Below, one piece after another: positions 1-8,616 of a DNA stretch of 30,459 nt (position 1 is the first letter of the stretch; every line of letters starts with the position of its first letter). A model generated the notes under the pieces. It was not told where the DNA came from, ran no database searches, and worked only from the letters and a program-made list of their open reading frames with translations. Made by a program: the position numbers and the translations under genes. The DNA is from Thermoprotei archaeon (GTDB taxonomy: Archaea > Thermoproteota > Thermoprotei > Thermofilales > B15-G2): NCBI GenBank assembly GCA_003649445.1, contig QMRV01000027.1, positions 1 through 30,459 of the forward strand. Reading direction: 5' to 3'.

Positions 1-2664
1 AGCTTCTTTTACAGTAGTGAAAGGCGTTACACCACTAAACCACTCAGGAACAGTAAGCCAACGATAAACCACTGGAACCGAAAGACTCCTACCACTATCA
101 GCCAATATCGCATAAAAACGAAGTTTCTCTACTGAACCGCCGCCACTTGTCTCGTACCATACTTTTAGCCAAGCAAAGCCACTTACAGTCCACTCTCCCC
201 TATAGTAGGAGTCTGTTTTGACAGTTATTTTAATTCTAATTGGCTTATTGTAGAAACTATTAACTATTTCAGCTACACCACACCAATAAACTCTACCATA
301 GATAGCTTTATATTCTCTATAAACATAGACACTTGCCTCAAAATACGAGCTAGTAGTCTCGTAGAAAGCCTCCTTATCGTAGACTACTCTATACTCTCCG
401 CTACTATTCCTGTAGCACAGCTCATAGATACTATTAGACTTCCTGTACCACATTTTACCTAACGCAGCTGCCGAAACACTAGACTCACCTAGAGTAAGAC
501 AGCTGTGAATCCCATAGAACGGATACTTGGGAACACTATCCACGTCAACACCATGGTAAAGAATTTCCCGAGAACCCTGTAAATCAAACAAACCGCACTC
601 AATTTTACACCATGCGAAGCCTTTAACCAGAACTCCCGAAAGAACACTAGTATAGTTTTCAGCAAGACAAGCACCAGCCAAAACATCAACACTAACACTA
701 ACACTAGCATTACCACTCGGATTAGTAGAGTCTGATTTGATTTCTATGGTTTTTGTTATGTTGAATGGGTCTTTTTTATCAGCTAAGACTACTTCTCCTG
801 CATTTACTTTAATGGGAAGCGTTACTAGTGAGAGTAGTAGGATTAATAGGAGGACTGCGTATCTAGCTGTCCTATAGGCTATAAGTACTGAAATAATAAT
901 AGACAATACTAACACTACTACTGAAACCTGGTAAACAGTACTCCAGAAACCTTCCTCAGCCTTAAGCCTAGAATTTTCTTCAATAAGACTTTTGAGTTGT
1001 TGATTAAGCTCAGCTTTCTTTGAGTCTAAGTCATCAATAAGAGCCTTATACTCGCTTATCTTGCCTTCACCATCAACTATCTGGTTCTCAAGACTCTTGA
1101 CTAAGGTACTAAGCTGCTGTTTACGCATTAAAAGCTGCTGTACACTAGCATTAAGAGAACTTAATGTCTTCTCTAAAACACTCACATCGCTCTCATACTG
1201 CTTTACACCAACTAAATCACTCGCAAATATCTCTTTAAATACGTGGAAAAAGTCTCCAGAGAAACTGTAGAGCAAAAGTAAGTCTACGTGAGAGCCCTCA
1301 AAAACCCAGTAAACTTTATTATACTTATATGACTTAAGCGTACCTTTATTATGGAAGATTTTAACTAAGTATGAGCATTCTCTTGTCAAAGGTATTCTGT
1401 AGTCAAATGCATCAGTCTTACTGTATATAGAGTAAACTGTATCAGTTACTTCAGCATCATTACTCTCAAACTCAAACTCATCGTACGTCCTCCAGTGCTC
1501 TAACATTACTCCAGTCTTATCCATTCTACATAACTTATCTGCTCCTTTCCACCATTCTTTAATTGGGTAAGGAAACTTTACTGTAATTTTTAATGGTAGC
1601 TTGAATTCTTTGGGATAAATTACCTGTACTTTAAGCCCATTACTATAGTACACGAAAGTAATAGTTTCTTTCGACTCTGTAGTAGAATACATTATAATGG
1701 GTGTTAGTAGAATCAACATTAGTGAGATTATGTAGCCTAGTTTACGTTTCCTGTAGACAAGTGTTAATACGACGACTATTGCTGAAGCCACGTAAAGTAG
1801 TATTGCTGTGAAACGCGTTCTCTCTATTTCAGCTGCAAGCGTCTTATTTTCTTCACTAACTTCATTTACCTTACTTTCCAGCTTACTTACTTCACTACTC
1901 TTATTAAAGTAAACTTCCTTCAACTTACTTAAATTCGCTTTAAGCTCAACTAGAGTAGAGTTAAGCTGCTTAACCTTCTCTTCAAGCCCAGCAATTTCCT
2001 TGAGAAGCTTTTCTCTAGAAGCATTAAGCTCACTAAGCTTCAATTGAAGCTCCTCTTTCTCAGCTAAAAGCCTCTCAACCCTCCTAAACCCTAAAACAAT
2101 ACTCGTATAGTTCTGTAAACCGAAACTGAGGTCGGGTGAATAACCTACAATAGTAGCGAATATTCTTAAGAAAGTATCTGCATATAGTTTACCTTCCTCT
2201 ACTACACCTATGCCTATATGTAGTACTAATATTCCTGATTCATTTAACTGTACTGTGAATTTTCCTTTATGTATGCCAAGTGTACTGACTAGTTCTAGTG
2301 AGCAAATACTGCATACAGTATTCTCCATTACACGGTTTCTAAAAGCATGATAAGAATACCCAATCCATATTCTATCTTTATGTAAATGCATACAATTGTA
2401 TGTAACGTATATTGTTATTGTGTCGCTTACATTAGCGTAGACAGGATACCATAATTCAAGTGTACCATGCCACACTAAGTACTTTTTCAAAACATGCCTC
2501 CACCAAAGCGAACCATTCACGTAGTACAGTTCCCTTACAGCCCAAGGACTCTCAATGCGGGCGAGAGGTTCGCTGGGCTGAGCCTCGACAACTACTGTAA
2601 AGTTTATGAGAAGTATTAGAATAATGATGAGTAGAGGAATTTTCCTTAGAGATATGTATCTCAT
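1..2664 (-). CDS. Large secreted/membrane coiled-coil surface protein, C-terminus beyond window
   Basis: One reading frame stays open from ATG at 2664 to base 1 (888 codons, no stop), so the gene runs off the left edge. Residues 9-28 are a signal peptide or anchor, followed by an ectodomain to about residue 185. A heptad-like coiled coil rich in L, E, K and N spans about 190-280, and two membrane helices lie at about 285-303 and 310-326. The plan then repeats: ectodomain about 330-485, coiled coil about 490-570, two helices about 576-597 and 602-620, then a third ectodomain. A TATA-like box lies at 2681-2694, 24 nt before the ATG. The gene is co-oriented with the TadA-like ATPase and sits in a pilus locus, so a role as a surface adhesin, pilus scaffold or S-layer-like protein is an inference. 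I do not recognise the family. The first 40 residues are echoed in the chimeric ORF at 14394. Confidence 0.85.
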   Translation of the reverse strand, partial: MRYISLRKIPLLIIILILLINFTVVVEAQPSEPLARIESPWAVRELYYVNGSLWWRHVLKKYLVWHGTLELWYPVYANVSDTITIYVTYNCMHLHKDRIWIGYSYHAFRNRVMENTVCSICSLELVSTLGIHKGKFTVQLNESGILVLHIGIGVVEEGKLYADTFLRIFATIVGYSPDLSFGLQNYTSIVLGFRRVERLLAEKEELQLKLSELNASREKLLKEIAGLEEKVKQLNSTLVELKANLSKLKEVYFNKSSEVSKLESKVNEVSEENKTLAAEIERTRFTAILLYVASAIVVVLTLVYRKRKLGYIISLMLILLTPIIMYSTTESKETITFVYYSNGLKVQVIYPKEFKLPLKITVKFPYPIKEWWKGADKLCRMDKTGVMLEHWRTYDEFEFESNDAEVTDTVYSIYSKTDAFDYRIPLTRECSYLVKIFHNKGTLKSYKYNKVYWVFEGSHVDLLLLYSFSGDFFHVFKEIFASDLVGVKQYESDVSVLEKTLSSLNASVQQLLMRKQQLSTLVKSLENQIVDGEGKISEYKALIDDLDSKKAELNQQLKSLIEENSRLKAEEGFWSTVYQVSVVVLVLSIIISVLIAYRTARYAVLLLILLLSLVTLPIKVNAGEVVLADKKDPFNITKTIEIKSDSTNPSGNASVSVSVDVLAGACLAENYTSVLSGVLVKGFAWCKIECGLFDLQGSREILYHGVDVDSVPKYPFYGIHSCLTLGESSVSAAALGKMWYRKSNSIYELCYRNSSGEYRVVYDKEAFYETTSSYFEASVYVYREYKAIYGRVYWCGVAEIVNSFYNKPIRIKITVKTDSYYRGEWTVSGFAWLKVWYETSGGGSVEKLRFYAILADSGRSLSVPVVYRWLTVPEWFSGVTPFTTVKEA

Positions 2665-2680
2665 GTGAGTATATTTTCTG

Positions 2681-2694
2681 GTAAATAATTTAAG
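2681..2694 (-). promoter_or_regulatory. TATA-like box for the large surface protein
   Basis: On the minus strand this reads CTTAAATTATTTAC. Its centre is 24 nt before the ATG at 2664, the same spacing as at other leaderless starts in the window. A closely similar sequence precedes the chimeric ORF at 14394. Confidence 0.45.
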
Positions 2695-2802
2695 TTTAGC
2701 GTTTCTTTAATGAATTTAAATGCATTTAAATAAAAAATATTGGTTTTAAATAAATTTTATTTAATTTAATTATTTTCTTGTGCTAGTATACTATACTGTT
2801 AT

Positions 2803-4152
2803 TTAGATACTTATTGTTTTACTTATATTTGCTTTAATATACATGTATAGTGACTTCTTATCGAATAATCTGTTTCCGCTAGAGACTACTGGTGTTCTTT
2901 CTCCGTAGTCTTCTTCAAGTATTTTAAGGAACTCTTCTTCACTTAGCTCTGTTAGTAAATGTGGCTTATTCTGTGAGTCAATAATGTATGCTGCATTAAT
3001 GCGGTAGTATCTTCTTCCAAGGCTGTCAGTTGTTCTAGAACAATGCACTATCAACTTGAAGAAGTCAAGCGCGTAGGCATTCATTTTCATTGAAATGTGG
3101 CGGACAAATGTCGGGGGGTCAGGGCTATGAAAAGTAGTTAGGCAGGCTTGGCCAGATCTAACAAAGTTCATCCATATGTCGACTTCGTCTGTCAGCTCTC
3201 CTAGCACAAGGATATCTGGGCGCTCAGTAGTGAACGCTTTTCTCAATGCTTCTTCAGTAGAAATGTAGCCAGTGCATACAGTACGGTGTACTGAGAAACC
3301 TGTAGGGAATCTTAGCTCTGCGCTAGTTTCAACAACACTGATATTTAGCTTAGGGAATATGGCTAGAAGTTTCAGTAAAGTAGAGTTAAGCGCAGTAGTT
3401 TTACCGCTACCCGGCTCACCAATAAAGACAGTAGGAAGGCGTGTAAGTACACATGTAAGTAGTTTAGCTGCAACTCTTTCTCTCAGAAGCTCGACTAAGT
3501 CTGGTATTTTTCTCAAACGCACTGCTACTAGCTGCGTAGTCTTGCCTACAAGGTCTTTCTTACACTGAACACGGAAACCCTCAAGGTCTCCTACTACAAC
3601 GGGGGTTCTTTCAGTTAAGTGTAGTTTAGCTGCTATAGCTATGTTGTTTACAGTAAAGTCTGCTTCCTCTTTAGTGAACTTGTAGTCAGCAAAGCGTACT
3701 GTAAACTGCCCGAAACGGTCGTCGAGAACTGAGACGTAGTCTCCGACTACATGAATCTCGCTTATAGTCGCTAACTTTCTTAATGCTTCTAGACAACCCC
3801 ATGTGCTCTCCTCTATTTCTCTTCTATCTTTCCCTATCCACACGTAGAGTAATCTATTCATGAGATCGAAAGCATACGTGTATCCATTGCAGCGCTCAAC
3901 ATAGTCGTACTTATACTGCTGCTGTATTAGCTGAGGCTTAGGTACAGACTTTTTTCTTTTAAGAAAACTTAGCTTAGGTTTAGCTGGAAGCTTTACTTCA
4001 AGTTTTCTTGAAGCTATAGGCTTTTTCTTAATTTTCCTCCTCACCTTCTTTACTTTCTCTTCTCTTGTCTCCGTTTTCTTTTTCTGCTCTTTCTTTCTCC
4101 TACTTTCCCTCTTCTCTGCTTCTCTCAAAAATTCTTCGAAAAACCTCGTCAT
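2803..4152 (-). CDS. Type II/IV secretion-system ATPase (TadA/GspE/VirB11 family)
   Basis: 449 residues. ATPase of the secretion superfamily that powers pilus assembly at the cytoplasmic face of the membrane. Residues 1-75 are a very basic, lysine/arginine-rich tail. An N-terminal domain runs to about 225, then the RecA-like core: Walker A GEPGSGKT at 245-252, an acidic/Asp-box region around 272-283 (VVETSAELRFP), Walker B DILVLGEL at about 313-320 and a His-box ACLTTFHSPD at about 336-345. Length and motif order fit TadA/GspE/ArlI-type ATPases. The gene is followed on the same strand by the large surface protein and preceded, 2 nt away, by the coiled-coil gene and then a MinD/TadZ-like ATPase. 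With the TadC-like protein at 6027 this makes a Tad/Epd-like pilus engine. Assignment to the superfamily is firm; which subfamily is less sure. Confidence 0.92.
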   Translation of the reverse strand: MTRFFEEFLREAEKRESRRKKEQKKKTETREEKVKKVRRKIKKKPIASRKLEVKLPAKPKLSFLKRKKSVPKPQLIQQQYKYDYVERCNGYTYAFDLMNRLLYVWIGKDRREIEESTWGCLEALRKLATISEIHVVGDYVSVLDDRFGQFTVRFADYKFTKEEADFTVNNIAIAAKLHLTERTPVVVGDLEGFRVQCKKDLVGKTTQLVAVRLRKIPDLVELLRERVAAKLLTCVLTRLPTVFIGEPGSGKTTALNSTLLKLLAIFPKLNISVVETSAELRFPTGFSVHRTVCTGYISTEEALRKAFTTERPDILVLGELTDEVDIWMNFVRSGQACLTTFHSPDPPTFVRHISMKMNAYALDFFKLIVHCSRTTDSLGRRYYRINAAYIIDSQNKPHLLTELSEEEFLKILEEDYGERTPVVSSGNRLFDKKSLYMYIKANISKTISI

Positions 4153-4154
4153 AG

Positions 4155-4544
4155 TTATAGGTGGCGCATTACTGCTTCAAATCTATTTTTCTTATCTAAA
4201 AGCTCTTTTAATCTCTCTTCCCTCTCAGCTAACTGTTTTTTCAGTTCGTCTATTTCTTTCTGAAGCTGAGCGACTTCTGCTGAAAGTTCATCATATCTCT
4301 TCTTAACTTGGTCTGCTACACCTAGGTCTTTAATAACTGCGACCACGTCTTCTGCTGTAAGCATAGAAGGAGGCGTAGTGGGCGGAGTAGCTACTTCGGG
4401 TGGAGGAGATAAAGGTGGTGGAGGAGGTGAGGGTTTTTCCTCGGGTGGTTTTAAAGGAGTAGGAAACTTTACTTCAGGCCATACTTGTTTTGCTTCTTCC
4501 TTCTTTTTCTTTAAGATAGATAAAGGTAATTTTCCTCTCTCCAC
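4155..4544 (-). CDS. Proline-rich coiled-coil protein of the pilus locus
   Basis: 129 residues, GTG start at 4544. Residues 1-35 are basic, 32-60 form a proline-rich linker with a run of prolines, and about 63-125 are strongly helical with heptads of L, E and K that should form a coiled coil. No enzyme motif is seen. The gene sits between the MinD-like ATPase and the TadA-like ATPase, ending 2 nt before the latter on the same strand, so it is probably co-transcribed and may bridge or multimerise the ATPases. An A/T-rich box AATAATTTAATATT lies just upstream, and this element recurs before other genes here. The family is not recognised. Confidence 0.75.
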   Translation of the reverse strand: MERGKLPLSILKKKKEEAKQVWPEVKFPTPLKPPEEKPSPPPPPLSPPPEVATPPTTPPSMLTAEDVVAVIKDLGVADQVKKRYDELSAEVAQLQKEIDELKKQLAEREERLKELLDKKNRFEAVMRHL

Positions 4545-4576
4545 GATAATATTAAATTATTCTCTAGTTAATAAAA

Positions 4577-5431
4577 TTACTCACTGGAGATAAAGTCTAT
4601 AATAAAGAAAGTTAAGTCGAATAATGCCCGCCCGGCATCAGGCTTCTTTCTCTTATTCACTATTTCATTAAATGAAACACTTTTTCCTTTTGGCTCTGGG
4701 ACAGCAAAGAGTCCGTATTGAGCAAAATTAGCTAAATATGGGTCAGCTGGAATAACGAAAATTTCTCTACCGAATTCTTCGCGAAGTAGCTTTAAAATGC
4801 TAATATGCTCGTCGCTTTCATTAAACTTATTTACTATAAACACTGTGTTGTCGGTTAGAATGCTGCCGTTAAGTACATCATATACTGTCGACAAGTCTGG
4901 AGTAACTACTATTAGCTGCAAGTCGAGGGAATCTATTAGTGGTTTCCACGGCTCTATGTGAGCCATTGCTGGAAAATCTATTATAAGTGCTTCAAAGAAC
5001 TGGTAAAGTAGAGGCATTTTACTTACAAAAAGAGGTATTTCATTAGGCTGCAGTGGTCGCCCGAATTGACACGGCATTAGGTACGTCATTATTTCTTTCT
5101 CCTTCTTTTCTTCTCTTTTCTTTCTACCAAAGAATCTCCTTTTCTTTTCTTCTTTCTTCTGCCCAAAAATTTCGCTAATATTCCCTGAACAAATATAGTC
5201 TCCGAGGTCGACTTTTTCTTTTACAGCGAAATCGTGGATATATGGCGGTGTAATAGTCTTTTTTCTGAATGTCACTTGAAATACAGTTGTCGCTCCTCCT
5301 CCCACGTCAACAAGAAGCGTAGGAATTTCACGAAGATTCATCAATACAGAAACCACACTAGAAATAAGTGTCTTGCCAACTCCTCCTCTAGGACCACTTG
5401 TTAATCCAATAACTTTAGTCATTTCAATCAC
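4577..5431 (-). CDS. MinD/ParA-type ATPase, TadZ/CpaE-like
   Basis: 284 residues. P-loop ATPase of the SIMIBI class. The deviant Walker A reads GPRGGVGKT at residues 13-21 (arginine where the usual signature lysine stands), followed by LLVDVGGGATT around 39-49. A DFPAMAH segment near 150 matches the switch II region. A lysine/arginine-rich insert (about 92-113) is unusual. Position between pilus genes, next to a TadA-like ATPase, suggests the TadZ/CpaE role of placing the pilus machine in the cell. A ParA partner for the ParB-like protein at 13268 is the alternative, though 8 kb separates them. GTG at 5431 is chosen because a TATA-like box (5451-5460, minus strand) lies 24 nt before it; ATG at 5422 is possible. 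Confidence 0.85.
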   Translation of the reverse strand: MIEMTKVIGLTSGPRGGVGKTLISSVVSVLMNLREIPTLLVDVGGGATTVFQVTFRKKTITPPYIHDFAVKEKVDLGDYICSGNISEIFGQKKEEKKRRFFGRKKREEKKEKEIMTYLMPCQFGRPLQPNEIPLFVSKMPLLYQFFEALIIDFPAMAHIEPWKPLIDSLDLQLIVVTPDLSTVYDVLNGSILTDNTVFIVNKFNESDEHISILKLLREEFGREIFVIPADPYLANFAQYGLFAVPEPKGKSVSFNEIVNKRKKPDAGRALFDLTFFIIDFISSE

Positions 5432-5450
5432 TTTATTTATCGAAACTTAT

Positions 5451-5460
5451 GATATATCTT
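5451..5460 (-). promoter_or_regulatory. TATA-like box for the MinD/TadZ-like gene
   Basis: Reads AAGATATATC on the minus strand, centred 24 nt before GTG at 5431. The intergenic gap is divergent: the pilin gene starts at 5516 on the other strand with its own box near 5484-5491, so both halves of the pilus locus could be controlled from one 85-bp region. Confidence 0.45.
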
Positions 5461-5515
5461 TTACGCTAAATCATTTACGTAAACCTTATATAGTTTCTCA
5501 TGGAAATAACACTTG

Positions 5516-5995
5516 ATGAGAAAGAAAATAATTAAAAAACTAGCGCTCAACAATAAAGGAGTTTCTACAGTACTAGTACTAATTTTAATAATAATCTTAG
5601 GTATTGCGGCAACATTTATTCTCTTCTGGTGGGTTTTTGGCTTCATTAACTCTAGCATAAAAAAGCCGCGGTTATCAGTAGTACAAGCGTGGCTGTGGGC
5701 GGACGATACTGGAACATGGCACTTAACTATCAACATACAAAACTCGGGAGGTGGTGCTTATACTACAACACTTACAACAGGAAATATTCATCTCACAATT
5801 TTCAATAAAGGCATCGTAACAATTACCGATGTTGATCCAACAAACATAACAATACCAGCAAACGGCGGTACGGCGACCATAGAATTGACTCTCGGCGGCG
5901 GATATGACCCAGGGAACGCTAACGTTGTCAAAGGTCAGATAACATTACCGGGCCATGAAGCGATTTCTTTCAGTGCTACTGTTGAGCGGGGATAA
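5516..5995 (+). CDS. Archaeal type IV pilin with class III signal peptide
   Basis: 159 residues from ATG 5516 (TTG at 5513 would add one residue). Structural subunit of an archaeal pilus. A basic N-terminus ends in NNKG|VSTV at about residues 12-18, the class III signal recognised by the archaeal prepilin peptidase, with cleavage expected after Gly15. A 25-residue hydrophobic stem follows (about 18-45), then a Thr/Gly/Asn-rich beta domain with repeated strands. TATA-like ACCTTATATAG lies about 28 nt upstream. It heads a plus-strand series with the TadC-like platform protein. Its last residues, ATVERG, are nearly the same as those of the small protein at 7284 (AFVERG). Confidence is high for a pilin-like protein; whether it is the major subunit is unknown. 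Confidence 0.88.
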   Translation: MRKKIIKKLALNNKGVSTVLVLILIIILGIAATFILFWWVFGFINSSIKKPRLSVVQAWLWADDTGTWHLTINIQNSGGGAYTTTLTTGNIHLTIFNKGIVTITDVDPTNITIPANGGTATIELTLGGGYDPGNANVVKGQITLPGHEAISFSATVERG

Positions 5996-6026
5996 ATAAT
6001 TTAATATTCTTCTTTTATATTTTTTT

Positions 6027-7280
6027 GTGGTATTCGAGAAGTTTAAGGTAGGGTCTGAGAGTAAGATATCAGCGTACTTCTTAAGCATAGCCATTTCCTC
6101 GTCTCCCTTACCGCCTCTTTCCACGCTCATTGAGCTAAGAAATCTTCTTGGCCTAAAGTGGATACCAGACCACCCTATAAGGCCAAGCACTGTGGATACA
6201 GTTTTGAAACGCAAGGGTTGCTCGAAGGAGTTTATTGAGTTATATAAGGAGGCGTGGATTAGCACTAGTACGGGTAGCAGAGAGAACTTGAATTTTCTTG
6301 CGTCAAGGTTTCTCGACGACTTAAGAGAAAAAGTTGAGAGTACTTCGTGGACAGCTGGCTTTGTTTTAACTGCTGTTGTCACAGTAGCTATTCTGTTTCC
6401 GCTAGTACTGAATCTTATCTACGCGTTTACTGCACCGGAGTCAGGAATTATAGTTACAGTTCTCTCAATGCTCTTCGCCGCTATAGGTTCTCTTATCACA
6501 GTAATTCTTATACCACAACACCTACATCTCCCAGTAGAAAATAGAATCCTAGCATATGCTTTAGCACCTCTCGCTCTAGCCGTACCTCTCTACTTTATTC
6601 TACACAGCGCTACAGTAGCACTGTTCATCGCTACTATTCCGTCAGCATTAATATTGTTCAGGTATCAGGAGAAACTACTTGATTCTCTCAAGAAAGGAGA
6701 AGACATTCTCTCAGTAATGTGTACGACAAAGGATATTACGTTGGCGGGTATAAGGAATCCCCGTAAACTGCTCTCAAATGAATTCTGGGGCTTCATAAGA
6801 TACGCCTTAGCGGCACTCTTTATTCTACTGAAGAGCGGTGGCGAAAAGTACTTTGACTGCGTGTCCAAGTTAACGAACTTCGTTAAAGAGTACAGGAGAC
6901 TTTTCCTCAGTATGAGGAAAAGAGGACTAGTGATCCTGTGTGCCTGTCTCTTTATGACTGCTTTAGCTGCATCAATGTACGCTATATCCTATGCTACTCT
7001 AGAGAATCTTAGTGAGCTAGGGTACTCGCTCGGAGATATTATGAAGCGCTCCGGCTTCGAGTTCCCTACCCGAGAAAATTTAGCTACTATAAGAACTATT
7101 ATCGATTTCTCGCTAACGACTATTTCGGCTTCACTCGCACTTATAGCAACTTGTTTCAGAGACGCCAATCCCTCCTATATACTCATGTACTTACCATTGT
7201 TCTTACTGGTATCAGCACTCATATACAATATTACGCTGAACTATATTGCTCCACAGCTAATACCCAAATTGAAGGTGTAG
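6027..7280 (+). CDS. TadC/PilC-like pilus platform membrane protein
   Basis: 417 residues, GTG start at 6027. Probable inner-membrane platform on which the TadA-like ATPase acts. A cytosolic N-terminal part (1-105) with short helices is followed by membrane segments at about 107-133, 140-163, 175-193 and 196-211. A soluble helical domain spans about 213-298, and further helices lie at about 299-320, 355-376 and 384-403. Two helical soluble domains alternating with membrane segments fit the T2SSF/TadC/ArlJ fold, though the sequence is divergent and I do not see a strict signature. An AATAATTTAATATT box lies about 25 nt before the start. The next gene begins 3 nt after the stop, so the two are almost certainly co-transcribed. 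Confidence 0.75.
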   Translation: MVFEKFKVGSESKISAYFLSIAISSSPLPPLSTLIELRNLLGLKWIPDHPIRPSTVDTVLKRKGCSKEFIELYKEAWISTSTGSRENLNFLASRFLDDLREKVESTSWTAGFVLTAVVTVAILFPLVLNLIYAFTAPESGIIVTVLSMLFAAIGSLITVILIPQHLHLPVENRILAYALAPLALAVPLYFILHSATVALFIATIPSALILFRYQEKLLDSLKKGEDILSVMCTTKDITLAGIRNPRKLLSNEFWGFIRYALAALFILLKSGGEKYFDCVSKLTNFVKEYRRLFLSMRKRGLVILCACLFMTALAASMYAISYATLENLSELGYSLGDIMKRSGFEFPTRENLATIRTIIDFSLTTISASLALIATCFRDANPSYILMYLPLFLLVSALIYNITLNYIAPQLIPKLKV

Positions 7281-7283
7281 GCT

Positions 7284-7634
7284 ATGAAATTCGATATGCT
7301 TGCAGTAATAATCGCCTTCTGTCTCTTTTTCTTAGCGACAATGTATGTTTACGCTAACGCTAAGGCTCGTGTCGAAAACTACAGTATACATGCGTGGGTG
7401 TTGGCGGAACAAGCCGCAGATCTACTGGCAGCTGGCGAGTCCATTAGAACAAACGCGTTCATCAGAGTTACATTAATTCTCCCTAATGGAACTATTACTA
7501 GAACATATACTATAGGTAATCCTATTAAACTGAGGCTAGGCTACGCTTACACATTTAGAATACTAGGAAACAATACCTTGATGAAGGTAGAAGTCGTAAT
7601 CAATACGCCTACTGCTTTCGTTGAGAGAGGGTAA
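7284..7634 (+). CDS. Small single-pass pilus-associated protein
   Basis: 116 residues. One membrane helix at about residues 5-24 sits directly at the N-terminus with no basic leader, followed by an Ala-rich helix and a small beta domain (about 60-110). This is the layout of a pseudopilin, TadE-like or ArlF-like component outside the membrane. It begins 3 nt after the TadC-like gene. The final residues AFVERG resemble the ATVERG end of the pilin at 5516, so the two proteins may share a C-terminal interaction or processing signal. No class III peptidase site is evident. Family not assigned. Confidence 0.75.
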   Translation: MKFDMLAVIIAFCLFFLATMYVYANAKARVENYSIHAWVLAEQAADLLAAGESIRTNAFIRVTLILPNGTITRTYTIGNPIKLRLGYAYTFRILGNNTLMKVEVVINTPTAFVERG

Positions 7635-7636
7635 GC

Positions 7637-7649
7637 AATAAATATTTTC
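7637..7649 (+). promoter_or_regulatory. TATA-like box for the 7666 operon
   Basis: AATAAATATTTTC is centred about 24 nt before the GTG at 7666. It starts only a few bases after the stop of the pilus gene at 7634 and begins a new transcription unit of three overlapping genes. Confidence 0.45.
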
Positions 7650-7665
7650 TAAATAATTTATTTTT

Positions 7666-8616
7666 GTGGAAGTCTCGATATCCAAGAGATATTATCCTAG
7701 AGATATGCTCTACGTGGGGGAACAGTTTGAACACACCTTCTTCAATATTCCCTCCGCTTATTCCTCGCTTTTTATAGAAGCCCTTCTTGCAGACAAGATT
7801 ATCACACAGACTACAGCACAGCAGCTTCACGCAATCGAAGTACCTAAAAAGTACTGTAGTGTACTAGAGTACGCGGCCTTCTACCCAGACCCTGTTTCCT
7901 CTATTTTAGAGAATATTGCATGCTTTTTTAGCGCCGAAAACCCCGCATTCGCTATCATACCAATGTACAGTAACGTCAGTCTAGTAGCGTTACTCAGCCT
8001 AATTACACTTAAAGAAACACAAAAAGAAGAAATTAAGTCGGGCTTAAGCGTTGTCGTAGAGTATAATCAGACATTCGACTACAAGCTACTACTCAAAGTA
8101 GTTGATGTACTTGAGCGCTCAGGCTTCAATGTAGTGGTCTCTATTTCTTCAATAGACAACACGACTAGATTTTTGCTTAATTCAGCTAATGCAGTTTACA
8201 TAGGCTTAGATGTAGCCCCACTAATGCAGCTTATACGCAGAGAACTAAACATACCGCCTTCACAGAAGCTTTCTTTAGGCTTAAAGTACTCGAAGCTACT
8301 AGGGCATTCTAATAAAGTAGAGTGGGATATTAAGCCAGAGAAAGTCAAGCCTATACCAGCTCAACCAAAGAAAATAGATTATCTCAAGGTTATTTTTGGT
8401 GACAAGGCTGACGGTATTAAAGAGAAACTTGATTTTCTCGCGGAGAGAAGCATTGGCTTTAGGAAAGAATTTGTTCTAAGAACTCTTGCAGAAATATGTA
8501 AAAACCCTATTGAAGCCTACATTAAGTTAGTGAAGTACGGTTTCATTAAAGAAATACCTACACCAACAGAAGTATGCATTACTCTAACTCTCAAAGGCTT
8601 AAAGGTGATTAAGTGA
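7666..8616 (+). CDS. Hypothetical protein, possible degenerate P-loop domain plus C-terminal winged helix
   Basis: 316 residues, GTG start matched to a TATA-like box. No Walker A motif is visible. Residues about 125-180 have the beta-alpha rhythm of the Walker B and following region of HerA/FtsK-type ATPases (hydrophobic strand GLSVVVEY, helix, strand FNVVVSIS, then NSANAVYIGL), but the catalytic acids are missing. A proline/lysine linker (about 225-240) leads to a helical C-terminal domain (about 245-316) that ends in a beta hairpin like the wing of a winged helix. It overlaps the SWIM gene by 4 nt, so the two are translationally coupled. Function unknown; the ATPase-like reading is a weak inference. 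Confidence 0.7.
   Translation: MEVSISKRYYPRDMLYVGEQFEHTFFNIPSAYSSLFIEALLADKIITQTTAQQLHAIEVPKKYCSVLEYAAFYPDPVSSILENIACFFSAENPAFAIIPMYSNVSLVALLSLITLKETQKEEIKSGLSVVVEYNQTFDYKLLLKVVDVLERSGFNVVVSISSIDNTTRFLLNSANAVYIGLDVAPLMQLIRRELNIPPSQKLSLGLKYSKLLGHSNKVEWDIKPEKVKPIPAQPKKIDYLKVIFGDKADGIKEKLDFLAERSIGFRKEFVLRTLAEICKNPIEAYIKLVKYGFIKEIPTPTEVCITLTLKGLKVIK

Noticed and set aside
489..716. Short minus-strand ORF of 75 residues
   Set aside because: It lies in another frame of the large open frame 1-2664, which has a signal peptide and consistent domain plan.
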